Below are positions 1 through 7,041 of a DNA stretch of 10,919 nt, piece after piece. Under the pieces are notes generated by a model, which worked only from the letters and a program-made list of their open reading frames with translations, was not told the origin of the DNA and ran no database searches. Position numbers and translations under genes: made by a program. The DNA is taken from the NCBI GenBank assembly GCA_041859375.1, contig JBHEKP010000252.1:1-10919 (forward strand), given 5' to 3'. How positions within the stretch are numbered: the stretch's first letter is position 1; every line of letters starts with the position of its first letter. This stretch comes from JBHEKP01 sp041859375. GTDB taxonomy: Bacteria; Hydrogenedentota; Hydrogenedentia; Hydrogenedentales; CAITNO01.

Positions 1-1320
1 ATGGCCGCTGTCTGGATAATGTCGCTTCTTTCGCTGGCGGCGGAGCCCGCCGCCGTGCTGGTCGCGCCGGATGACATGGAATTCCTGGCGGTCATGGCGC
101 GCGACACCCTTGAGGCCTCGCGGGTGCCCGCCGGGGCGTCCGTGGCAGGGGTGGGGCCGAACACCACGGGCGGCACGGTGATCCGGCCCGGGGGGCGCAA
201 CGCCTATCCGGCGTTTTGGATCCGCGACTACGCCATGTCGCTGGACTGCGGGCTGGTCCCGGAGGGGGAGCAGCGCCATGCCCTGTTCCTCACGGCCCGG
301 CACCAGGTGGACGGGACAATTACCCTGCCCACGGGCAGCACCCTGCCGCCGGGTTCGATACCGGATCATATCTCCTTTGGCGGGGTGCCCATCTTCTTTC
401 CCGGTATCCTGCAGGAATATGACAAGCAGGGCGGCGAAAAGTGGGGGATGCTGCCCTGCCTTGACGACCAGTTCTTTTTCATCCACATGGCCTGGTGGTA
501 TGAACGGACGGTTGGAGGGGCGGAATTCCTTGGGGAGGCTGTAAACGGCATCCCCCTCATTGAGCGTCTGGAGCGTGCCTGGGCCATGCCGCCCTCCGAG
601 CCCGACACGGGGATTGTCATGGTGGACGCCCGCAACCGGGGGGTGAATTTCGGCTTCTTTGACACGGTGGTCCACACGGGAAAACTGTTCTTCGCCTCGG
701 TGCTGAAATACCGCGCCGCACTGGAACTTGCCGATTTGGAGGAAAAGGCGGGGCGGACCGCGCAGGCCGCGGAATACCGGGAAAAGGCCGCCGCACTAAA
801 GGCGGCGCTGCCGGGCGTGTTTGTCCTTGAGAACGGCTGGTGCCGCGCGTCCACGGGGCGGAGCGGCCAGCCGGACGTGTGGGGCACGGCCTATGCGGTG
901 GTGGCGGACGCGTTGCCGGAACCGCACAAGGCGAAGGCATCCAGGGTGCTGGCGGACGCGCTGCGCGCGGGCACCATCGCCCTGCGGGGCAACATCCGGC
1001 ACGTGCCGACGGACGCCGATTTCAGCGGCGAATCCGCCTGGGAAACCTGTTATGCGGCAAAGAACACCTATCAAAACGGCGCCTACTGGGGCACCGCCAC
1101 GGGTTGGGTGTTCCTGGCCGTCCGTGACACCGCGCCCGAGCTGGCCGCCGCGCTGGCCCGCGACTACGTTCAGGAACTGCGTGACGGCGACTTCCGCCGC
1201 GATGAGAAGCATGGGTCGCCGTGGGAATGCTTCCACCCCGACGGGAACCACCGCCAGAACCCGGTTTACCTGGCGAGTGTTTCCCTGCCCCTGGCCATGT
1301 TTCAACAGGGTGTGAAGTGA
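1..1320 (+). CDS. Exported six-hairpin glycosidase-like protein
   Basis: Open frame of 439 residues, probably a secreted glycoside hydrolase or related enzyme with an (alpha/alpha)6 toroid fold. What I see: a hydrophobic N-terminus (residues 1-20, Ala/Leu rich) that could be a short signal peptide; an aromatic FWIRDY motif at 72-77; PCLDDQFFF at 152-160; DVWGTAYAVV at 292-301; and YQNGAYWGTATGW at 357-369. Repeated helical segments with Trp/Gly/Asp-rich turns of this kind are typical of six-hairpin glycosidases such as the amylo-1,6-glucosidase-like and related GH families. I cannot assign a GH family, substrate or catalytic acids; Asp75, Asp155/156 and Glu346/349 are candidates by position only. 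The ATG is the first base of the window, so the true start could lie upstream, especially as the signal-like region has no basic residues at its N-terminus. The stop overlaps the start of the next gene, implying co-translation with the SGNH lipoprotein. Confidence 0.6.
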   Translation: MAAVWIMSLLSLAAEPAAVLVAPDDMEFLAVMARDTLEASRVPAGASVAGVGPNTTGGTVIRPGGRNAYPAFWIRDYAMSLDCGLVPEGEQRHALFLTARHQVDGTITLPTGSTLPPGSIPDHISFGGVPIFFPGILQEYDKQGGEKWGMLPCLDDQFFFIHMAWWYERTVGGAEFLGEAVNGIPLIERLERAWAMPPSEPDTGIVMVDARNRGVNFGFFDTVVHTGKLFFASVLKYRAALELADLEEKAGRTAQAAEYREKAAALKAALPGVFVLENGWCRASTGRSGQPDVWGTAYAVVADALPEPHKAKASRVLADALRAGTIALRGNIRHVPTDADFSGESAWETCYAAKNTYQNGAYWGTATGWVFLAVRDTAPELAAALARDYVQELRDGDFRRDEKHGSPWECFHPDGNHRQNPVYLASVSLPLAMFQQGVK

Positions 1321-3308
1321 TGCGGCCGCTGCCTCTTTCCCTCCTTCTCCCGCTTCTCCTGGCCGTCGCGGGTTGCAAGTCCGGAAATGGGCTTTGGGAC
1401 GAGTATCTGGACAACGGCCAAATCCGGATTGGGGTGTCAAGGGAGTTCGGGGGGGCGCTGGTGTATCTTGCGGAAAGCGCAAAACCCGGGCGCAACTACA
1501 TCAACCGGCATGACTCCGGGCGCTTTGTCCAGTATTCCTATTACGGCACCCCCCATTCCAATGACGGCGTCTACCCCAACTGGGCATGGAATCCCGTCGC
1601 AGGGGGCGACGGCTACGGCAATTCGTCGCGCATACTGAACATCAGCAATGACGGCAATGCCATTGTGGTCCGCGCCAATCCGATGGACTGGTCGGGAAAC
1701 AACCGGCGCACCAACGCCGTTTTTGAAACCCGGTACACCCTGGAGGGGCGCGCCGTCCGCATTGACAACACCCTGTACAATGACGCCGCGGACCATTCCT
1801 CGCCGGGACGGGGCTATGATCAGGAGACGCCCGCGCTGTATGTGACCACCGATCTGTCCCGCCTGGTTCTTTATGGTGGCAACGCCCCCTTCTCCGGCGG
1901 CGCGCCGGAGGCGGTGGAACCGGGGACTCCGGAGAGGGGCGCATCGTTCAACGCGACCGAATGCTGGGCCGCCTATGTGAATGAGTCGGACTTTGGCGTG
2001 GGGGTGTGCGTGCCCGGTGTCACCCACATTGGCAACGCTTTTCGCGCGGGGGCGCAGGGGGTGGCCGACGACCGCGCGCCCGACACAAACTATTTTGCCT
2101 TTTGCGGCGTGTTCAACATCACCCCGCACTTAATCCGGACGGACACGGCGTATGTGATACTGGACGGTCTTGACCAAATCCGGGAATTTGCGGTGCGCAG
2201 GCATATTGCGGGGGAGCAAACCGGGACCGTGCGGGAGTGGCGCGCCGAACCGGCGGACGGTACGTCCGCCCTTCCGATGGCGGAAACTCACACCCTGGGG
2301 GAAAGCGTGCTTTTTGAGGAATCCCCCCAATCCGGGCCGCCCTCTGCGAGGCTGCTTTTTGAGCCGGTCTCAATCAACCGGCTGTATTCCCCGGCCCATG
2401 GGGAGGAGTTCGTGGAAGGGGTTGATTTTGAGGTTGACGCGCACCGCAGGCGGCTGGTGCTCACGGAGCGTTCACGCATCCCGCGCACGCCCGTGATTTG
2501 CCTTTACCCGGAGGCGGGCCGGGGCATGCTTCCGCACCGGGACGGTCGTCATGATCTGTATTGCGCCTCCTGGCGGCCCTTTGCCGAAATGCAGTTGGCG
2601 GTGGACTACACGCACCCGCCCGACACTTGGCCGATGACGGGAGTTTCCGGTGAGAAATGCGTCCGGGGGACGCTTCCCCGCACCCGTTCCCTGCTGGGGC
2701 GGGGGGGGGCGCTTCGGATAAGCGTGCTGGGGGACAGCATCTCCGTCGGCGCGGAGGCCACCGGCTGGTGGGGGGACATTCCACCGCACACGCCCCCGTA
2801 TCCTGAGTTGTTCGCCGCGCAACTGCGGGAAAAGTATGGCGCGGCGGTGGAACTTTCCAATCTCTCCGCGGGGGGGAGGGATGCCGCATGGGGCCTTGGC
2901 ATGACGCCTGAGGTTGTGGCGTCATCCCCGGATTTGCTTGTCGTCGCCTTCGGCATGAATGATCAGGCGCGGGGGCTTTCTCCGGAGGACTACGTGGCCG
3001 GGGTGTCGGGGATCATCGCCTCGGTGCGCGCCTCCGGCCTCCCCGTGGAATTCCTTCTGGTGGCGTCCATGGTCTCAAGCCCGGAATGGGAGGGCACATC
3101 CCCGCGCCGTTTCGCGGCCTACGCGGAGGGCTTGCGGGAAATGGCCGGGGAGGGGATTGCCGTGGCGGATCTCACGGGCGTCTGGACGGGCATGCTTTCC
3201 AGAAAACCCTTCCACGCGCTGACAGGAAACGGCGTGAACCATCCCAATGATTTCGGGCACCGGATTCAGGCACAGGTGCTTTTGGAGGCTGTTCAGCCCG
3301 CCGGATGA
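1320..3308 (+). CDS. Lipoprotein with N-terminal beta-rich domain and C-terminal SGNH/GDSL hydrolase domain
   Basis: A 662-residue lipoprotein, likely an envelope-anchored carbohydrate esterase. The start at 1320 overlaps the previous stop (ATG/TGA sharing bases) and gives a perfect lipoprotein signal: Leu-rich core, then V-A-G-C with the lipid-bearing Cys19. An earlier in-frame ATG at 1221 would bury this signal and is rejected. The C-terminal domain has all SGNH blocks: GDS with nucleophile Ser473, block II around Asn514-Gly519, GMND with oxyanion Asn547, and DFGH with Asp644 and His647. Residues about 25-300 form a separate Gly/Asn/aromatic-rich domain with a motif near its start (GGALVYL, then HDSGRFVQYSYY), which I recognise from uncharacterised exported proteins but cannot name. 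Residues 340-460 look like a beta-sandwich linker domain commonly placed before SGNH domains. Pairing with the glycosidase-like gene suggests joint removal of acyl groups and sugars from a polysaccharide; the substrate is unknown. Confidence 0.8.
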   Translation: MRPLPLSLLLPLLLAVAGCKSGNGLWDEYLDNGQIRIGVSREFGGALVYLAESAKPGRNYINRHDSGRFVQYSYYGTPHSNDGVYPNWAWNPVAGGDGYGNSSRILNISNDGNAIVVRANPMDWSGNNRRTNAVFETRYTLEGRAVRIDNTLYNDAADHSSPGRGYDQETPALYVTTDLSRLVLYGGNAPFSGGAPEAVEPGTPERGASFNATECWAAYVNESDFGVGVCVPGVTHIGNAFRAGAQGVADDRAPDTNYFAFCGVFNITPHLIRTDTAYVILDGLDQIREFAVRRHIAGEQTGTVREWRAEPADGTSALPMAETHTLGESVLFEESPQSGPPSARLLFEPVSINRLYSPAHGEEFVEGVDFEVDAHRRRLVLTERSRIPRTPVICLYPEAGRGMLPHRDGRHDLYCASWRPFAEMQLAVDYTHPPDTWPMTGVSGEKCVRGTLPRTRSLLGRGGALRISVLGDSISVGAEATGWWGDIPPHTPPYPELFAAQLREKYGAAVELSNLSAGGRDAAWGLGMTPEVVASSPDLLVVAFGMNDQARGLSPEDYVAGVSGIIASVRASGLPVEFLLVASMVSSPEWEGTSPRRFAAYAEGLREMAGEGIAVADLTGVWTGMLSRKPFHALTGNGVNHPNDFGHRIQAQVLLEAVQPAG

Positions 3309-3348
3309 CTCTTTCGGGGGATTTTTCTTCTCCCGGAATACCCGCAGT

Positions 3349-3373
3349 TACCGCCGTCTTCTCGGTAGTTTTT
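3349..3373 (+). terminator. Possible weak intrinsic terminator after the SGNH gene
   Basis: TACCG (3349-3353) pairs with CGGTA (3363-3367) over a 9-nt loop. Two G-U pairs can extend the base, and five T residues follow at 3369-3373. It lies about 40 nt after the lipoprotein stop, where a terminator would be expected. The stem is only 5 bp plus wobbles, so this is tentative. Confidence 0.35.
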
Positions 3374-3410
3374 CCGGAAAAAACGGGGGAGGGCTCTGTT
3401 TTTTTCCGGA
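3373..3410 (+). repeat. AT-rich inverted repeat in the intergenic region before the redox operon
   Basis: TCCGGAAAAAAC (3373-3384) is the reverse complement, with one bulged base, of GTTTTTTTCCGGA (3398-3410), giving a 12-bp stem over a 13-nt G-rich loop. The left arm can also pair with GTTTTT just upstream (3368-3373), so two structures compete. No T-run follows the right arm, so it is not a classic terminator. It may be a regulatory RNA structure or a bidirectional termination element. Confidence 0.4.
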
Positions 3411-3477
3411 TGCTATTTCCCTGTTTTTGCGGCAGAGTATAGGTGGTCAAATGGGTGCCCGCGGATTCATCCCAAGC

Positions 3478-3483
3478 AAGGAG
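3478..3483 (+). promoter_or_regulatory. Shine-Dalgarno AAGGAG deciding a GTG start
   Basis: AAGGAG sits 7 nt before GTG at 3491. This selects the GTG, which opens a twin-arginine signal, over the in-frame ATG at 3443, which has no such site and would displace the Tat motif from the N-terminus. Confidence 0.8.
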
Positions 3484-3490
3484 TGACGCA

Positions 3491-4366
3491 GTGGACAGAA
3501 GGCAGTTTCTCTTTTCAACGTGCGCGGCGGGTGTTGCGGGAATGGCTTTTTCCCCGCCCGTGTCGGCGGAGGCGAACCGGAACCCCGACGCCTACGGGGT
3601 GCTGGTGGACACAACGGAGTGCATCGGCTGCCGCAAATGCGAGTACGCCTGCGCGAAATCCAACAAGCTGAACGACCTGCCGCTGGAGGCCTTCGAGGAC
3701 AAGACGGCCTGCGACGCGCCGCGCCGGATGACGGACGACGCGTACACGGTGGTGAACTGTTTTCCGGACCCGGCCAAGCCCGACAAGCCCACCTATGTGA
3801 AGTCCCAGTGCATGCACTGCCTGGAGCCCGCCTGTGTTTCCGCCTGCCTGGTGGGCGCGCTGGGCAAACGGGAAAGCGGCGCGGTCACCTATGACTCCTG
3901 GAAGTGCATGGGCTGCCGCTACTGCATGATTGCATGCCCCTTCCAGGTGCCCGCCTACGAATATGACAACGCGCTCACGCCGGTGGTCAGCAAGTGCACC
4001 TTCTGCTTTGAGCGCACGGCCGGGGGGGGCGAGTCCCCCGCCTGCGTCGGCATCTGCCCGCCCATGTGCCTCACCTACGCGAAGCGGAGCGAGCTCATCG
4101 GCCTGGCGCACGCCAAGATCAAGGAGCACCCCGGCCGCTACCTGGACCATGTATACGGCGAAACCGAGCTGGGCGGAACCTCCTGGCTGTACCTCACCAG
4201 CCGTCCGGTCACGGAGCTCGGCCTGCTTGAATTCGGGGAAAAGCCGATTCCCGAATACACAGAACCCCTCCAGCACGGCATCTTCAAGCACGGCGCGCCC
4301 CCGGCGTTTCTTTTCGGGCTGCTGGCGGTCGCGTCCAGGGTGTTTCACCACAAGGAGGCGGAATGA
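3491..4366 (+). CDS. Tat-exported four-cluster [4Fe-4S] ferredoxin-like subunit (HybA/HmcB type)
   Basis: A 291-residue electron-transfer protein of the HybA/DsrO/HmcB group, acting on the periplasmic face of the membrane. A DRRQFL twin-arginine motif at residues 2-7, a hydrophobic core and a V-S-A cleavage site near residue 26 predict folded export by Tat. Cysteines form four cluster motifs: C44-x2-C47-x2-C50-x3-C54; C107-x2-C110-x4-C115-x3-C119; C139-x2-C142-x2-C145-x3-C149; and C169-x2-C172-x12-C185-x3-C189. In this family these form a chain of four cubanes by cross-pairing. A hydrophobic stretch at 271-285 near the C-terminus resembles the membrane anchor of HybA. The downstream gene overlaps by 4 bp and encodes its HybB/NrfD membrane partner, so the two very likely form one complex. 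It starts with GTG. In HybA the partner is [NiFe]-hydrogenase 2, but no hydrogenase subunit is visible here, so the name hybA is not applied. Confidence 0.9.
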   Translation: MDRRQFLFSTCAAGVAGMAFSPPVSAEANRNPDAYGVLVDTTECIGCRKCEYACAKSNKLNDLPLEAFEDKTACDAPRRMTDDAYTVVNCFPDPAKPDKPTYVKSQCMHCLEPACVSACLVGALGKRESGAVTYDSWKCMGCRYCMIACPFQVPAYEYDNALTPVVSKCTFCFERTAGGGESPACVGICPPMCLTYAKRSELIGLAHAKIKEHPGRYLDHVYGETELGGTSWLYLTSRPVTELGLLEFGEKPIPEYTEPLQHGIFKHGAPPAFLFGLLAVASRVFHHKEAE

Positions 4367-5634
4367 GCGTTCCCGGGCATCCCGTTTCCCTGCGCCACGG
4401 CCTGCTGACACCGGGCGCCTTTGTGCTGTTTGGCATCATGCTGGCCGGGCTGCTGGCCGGACTTTACCGCTTTGTTTTCGGCCTTGGCGCGGCCACCAAC
4501 CTCACCAACCAGTATCCCTGGGGGCTTTGGATTGGGATTGACGTCGCCTCGGGGGTCGCGCTGGCGGCGGGCGGGTTCACCTCCGCGGCGGTGGCGCACA
4601 TTTTCCACCGGCGCAAATACGAGGTGCTGGTGCGCCCCGCACTGCTCACCGCCATGCTCGGCTACACCTTCGCGGTCATAGGGCTGCTGGCGGATCTCGG
4701 CCGCTTTTACAACATCTGGCACCCCATGCTGCCGGGCATGTGGCAGGGCAATTCGGTGCTTTTCGAGGTGGCCATGTGCGTCACCATCTACCTGAACGTG
4801 CTCTATATCGAGTTCCTGCCCGTCGTCTGCGAGCGTTTCATCGGCAGGGTGGCCCTGCCCGGGCCGCTGGCGGCCTTCAACAAGATTGTGGACCGGCTGC
4901 TGCGCGCGGCCGACGCCACCTTGTCCAAGCTCATGCTGGTGTTCATCGTGGCGGGCATCATGCTTTCCTGCATGCACCAGTCCTCGCTGGGTTCGCTCCT
5001 GCTGATCGCCCCCTACAAGGTGCACCCCCTCTGGTACACCCCCGTCCTGCCCCTCATGTTTCTCCTTTCCGCCTTTGCGGCGGGCTTTGCGATGGTGGTG
5101 TTCGAGTCGCTCCTCGCGTCGTGGACCTTCCGCCGCCGCCCCGAAACGCGGGTGCTCTTCGACTACAGCCGCTTTGTGGCGGTGTTCCTGGGCATTTACG
5201 GCGCGGCCAAGATGACGGATCTGCTCGTCCGCGAGGAGGCCGGCGCGGTGTTTGCGGGGACGCTGGAGGGGAACATGTTCCTGCTGGAGATGTGCGGCGG
5301 CGTGCTGCTGCCCTTTGTGCTGCTGCTCTTTGCCGAGATTCGGCGGTCCCCGCTGGGGCTGCTTGCGGCGTCGGGTCTTGTCGTGCTCGGCGTGCTTGTG
5401 AACCGGATAAACGTGTTCCTGGTGGCCTTCAGGCCGCCCTACGCCGAGGGGCGCTACTTTCCCAGCATTCCGGAAATACTGGTCACGGCGGGGCTCATCG
5501 CCGCGCTTGTCCTGGCCTACCGCGTGTGTGTGACCGTTTTTCCCGTGCTTCCCTCCGAAGGGCATGCGGAGGGGGAACAGGCGGAGGCCGGGCGGCAGTC
5601 CCGGCTGGAAGGGGTCAAGTCAAATGTCGCTTAA
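4363..5634 (+). CDS. HybB/NrfD-family membrane quinone oxidoreductase subunit
   Basis: A 423-residue integral membrane protein with about ten hydrophobic helices (roughly 17-39, 53-80, 92-115, 133-152, 190-208, 224-248, 268-290, 304-325, 330-352, 370-394). Sequence blocks match the HybB branch of the NrfD/PsrC superfamily: PWGLWIGIDVASGVALAAGG at 52-71, MHQSSLGSLLLIAP at 204-217 followed by HPLWYTPVLP at 221-230, and NRINVFLVAFRPPY at 347-360 leading into RYFPSIPE. Known members oxidise or reduce menaquinone or ubiquinone without haem and pass electrons to the iron-sulfur partner. The start ATG overlaps the previous stop (ATGA) and has AAGGAGG at 4352-4358, only 4 nt upstream. The soluble C-terminal tail (about 398-423) is charged and not part of the core. 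The next gene starts 11 bp before this stop, so all three genes are translationally linked. Confidence 0.9.
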   Translation: MSVPGHPVSLRHGLLTPGAFVLFGIMLAGLLAGLYRFVFGLGAATNLTNQYPWGLWIGIDVASGVALAAGGFTSAAVAHIFHRRKYEVLVRPALLTAMLGYTFAVIGLLADLGRFYNIWHPMLPGMWQGNSVLFEVAMCVTIYLNVLYIEFLPVVCERFIGRVALPGPLAAFNKIVDRLLRAADATLSKLMLVFIVAGIMLSCMHQSSLGSLLLIAPYKVHPLWYTPVLPLMFLLSAFAAGFAMVVFESLLASWTFRRRPETRVLFDYSRFVAVFLGIYGAAKMTDLLVREEAGAVFAGTLEGNMFLLEMCGGVLLPFVLLLFAEIRRSPLGLLAASGLVVLGVLVNRINVFLVAFRPPYAEGRYFPSIPEILVTAGLIAALVLAYRVCVTVFPVLPSEGHAEGEQAEAGRQSRLEGVKSNVA

Positions 5635-6922
5635 CAGGATAATACCCGTTGTCGTGCTGCTCCTTGCCGTGACCCTGACCCCCTTGGTGTTTTTCGGGGA
5701 GGAACAACCCGGCGCCGACCCGGCCGCCGCGGAAAAAGCGCAAGGGGCGGAGGGCGCCCAGCCCATGACCGCCGACGAGGTGGGGGAATGCTCCCCCTGC
5801 CACCGCACCAGCAGCCCGAGCATGGACGATCTGCTGCCAAACTCCATGTGCCGCCGTCCCCGCGCCCATGAGGACCTCAACGAAAAAGTGGAAAAGGTTC
5901 CCGAGGTCATCGTCATAGACCAGCTTTCGGAGCTGTATGTTCCGGTGGTGTTCCCCCACGGCCTGCACGCCCAGATGGGCGATCTCGGGGAGGGGTGCGG
6001 CGTGTGCCACCACCACGGGAAGGAAGGCGAGATTGTGGCCTGCCAGAACTGCCATGCGGTGGACACGGACCCCGCCAACCTCCGGCAGCCGGGGCTCAAG
6101 GGCGCCTACCACCGGCAGTGCCTGTCGTGCCACCGGGAATGGAGCCATGACACGGCGTGCATTTTCTGCCATGCCAAGAGGACGGCGGAGACGGTTGAGG
6201 TCAAGATTGATCCCACGGACATCACGGGCAGGCTCCATCCCAACGTGAGCGTGCCGGAGAAAAAGGTCTACCCCACGCCCGAACTTGAGGACGGGACCAT
6301 GGTGACCTTCTTCCACAAGGACCATGTGGACCTCTTCGGCAAGCGCTGCGTGGACTGCCACCAGAAGGAAAACTGCAGCCGCTGCCATGATTCGGCGGGG
6401 CCGCAGAAGCACGTGCGCCAGGACCCCCACGAGGACTGCGAGAAGTGCCATGACACGCAGGGCGACTGCACCGTCTGCCACATGGACCGCGAGGCGGAGC
6501 CCTTTGACCACAACAAGCGCACCCCCTTCATGCTCAAGCCCTACCACGCCGGGGTGGGCTGCAGGGACTGCCACAAGGAGGGCAAGTTCGCCATCGGCAA
6601 AAAGGCCTGCGGCGACTGCCACGAGGCGGGCTGGCTGCCGGAGAATTTCGACCACGCCAAGGCCGGGCTTGTGTTCAACGAGGCGCACAAGGACAACGAG
6701 TGCGAGGCTTGCCATCCCAACGGGCTGGGCGCGCCGCCGGACTGCACGGTCTGCCACGACGACAAAAAATTCCCCGGGCATGTTCCGGGCGAAACCGTGC
6801 CCCCCGGAGCCGGGGCCTCCGCGGACGCCCCGGCGGACGCCGCGCCTGAAGCGGCGGCCGAGGCGGCCCCTGAAGCGGTTCCTGAACCCGCCGCCGGGGA
6901 GGAAAACAAGCAGCCGGGCTGA
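5624..6922 (+). CDS. Periplasmic 13-haem c-type cytochrome
   Basis: A 432-residue multihaem cytochrome with 13 CXXCH motifs, first Cys at residues 56, 125, 140, 166, 179, 242, 251, 272, 282, 313, 329, 360 and 374. Many additional His residues (for example 112, 115, 163, 231, 234, 263, 269, 296, 308, 344, 355) can serve as distal ligands, so most haems are probably bis-His as in class III / cytochrome c7-type proteins. An N-terminal hydrophobic segment (about 5-24) directs export; I see no clear signal peptidase site, so it could remain as an anchor. The start at 5624 follows GGAAGGGG (5607-5614), 9 nt away, and overlaps the previous gene; an in-frame ATG at 5564 would put a basic stretch ahead of the signal. 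The tail after residue 392 is an Ala/Pro/Glu/Asp low-complexity extension without haems. With the two upstream genes it resembles the cytochrome, ferredoxin and NrfD subunits of Hmc/Cbc-type complexes, though HmcA has 16 haems and is larger. Confidence 0.92.
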   Translation: MSLNRIIPVVVLLLAVTLTPLVFFGEEQPGADPAAAEKAQGAEGAQPMTADEVGECSPCHRTSSPSMDDLLPNSMCRRPRAHEDLNEKVEKVPEVIVIDQLSELYVPVVFPHGLHAQMGDLGEGCGVCHHHGKEGEIVACQNCHAVDTDPANLRQPGLKGAYHRQCLSCHREWSHDTACIFCHAKRTAETVEVKIDPTDITGRLHPNVSVPEKKVYPTPELEDGTMVTFFHKDHVDLFGKRCVDCHQKENCSRCHDSAGPQKHVRQDPHEDCEKCHDTQGDCTVCHMDREAEPFDHNKRTPFMLKPYHAGVGCRDCHKEGKFAIGKKACGDCHEAGWLPENFDHAKAGLVFNEAHKDNECEACHPNGLGAPPDCTVCHDDKKFPGHVPGETVPPGAGASADAPADAAPEAAAEAAPEAVPEPAAGEENKQPG

Positions 6923-6930
6923 CTTGACGG

Positions 6931-6968
6931 GCGCGGCGGAGTTCCGGGGCCCCGCCGTGTTATGGCGG
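6931..6968 (+). other. GC-rich stem-loop(s) after the cytochrome gene
   Basis: CGGCGG (6934-6939) can pair with CCGCCG (6952-6957), extended by wobbles outward to 6931/6960. Alternatively CCGCC (6952-6956) can pair with GGCGG (6964-6968) over a 7-nt loop. The two are mutually exclusive. No T-run follows, so it is not a standard intrinsic terminator. It may slow or end transcription, or be chance in such GC-rich DNA. Confidence 0.25.
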
Positions 6969-7028
6969 CGCGGAATCGAAATGGGGTATGCTTTCTCCCG
7001 GTTTTCCGCAATTACGCGGCAAACCATC

Positions 7029-7033
7029 AGGAG
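7029..7033 (+). promoter_or_regulatory. Shine-Dalgarno AGGAG deciding the galK GTG start
   Basis: AGGAG lies 8 nt before GTG at 7042. The in-frame ATG at 6988 has no comparable site and would add 18 residues not expected in galactokinase. Confidence 0.7.
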
Positions 7034-7041
7034 ACGGGGCC

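Noticed and set aside
3438..3443. TATAGG as a -10 box for the redox operon
   Set aside because: No -35 at the right spacing and no TGn extension; the match is not better than chance.
4345..5565. A 406-codon open frame on the - strand opposite the HybB-like gene
   Set aside because: It is rich in His, Gly, Arg and Gln with no recognisable motif, and mirrors the third-position GC of a clear membrane protein gene on the other strand. It is an antisense shadow.
3491..5634. Calling the iron-sulfur and membrane genes hybA and hybB of a hydrogenase
   Set aside because: Sequence blocks do resemble HybA/HybB, but no hydrogenase large or small subunit or maturation gene is present, and the third gene is a multihaem cytochrome. 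Family-level names are safer.
6924..6929. TTGACG as a -35 box for galK
   Set aside because: No acceptable -10 lies 16-18 bp downstream; the expected position is a GC-rich stem.
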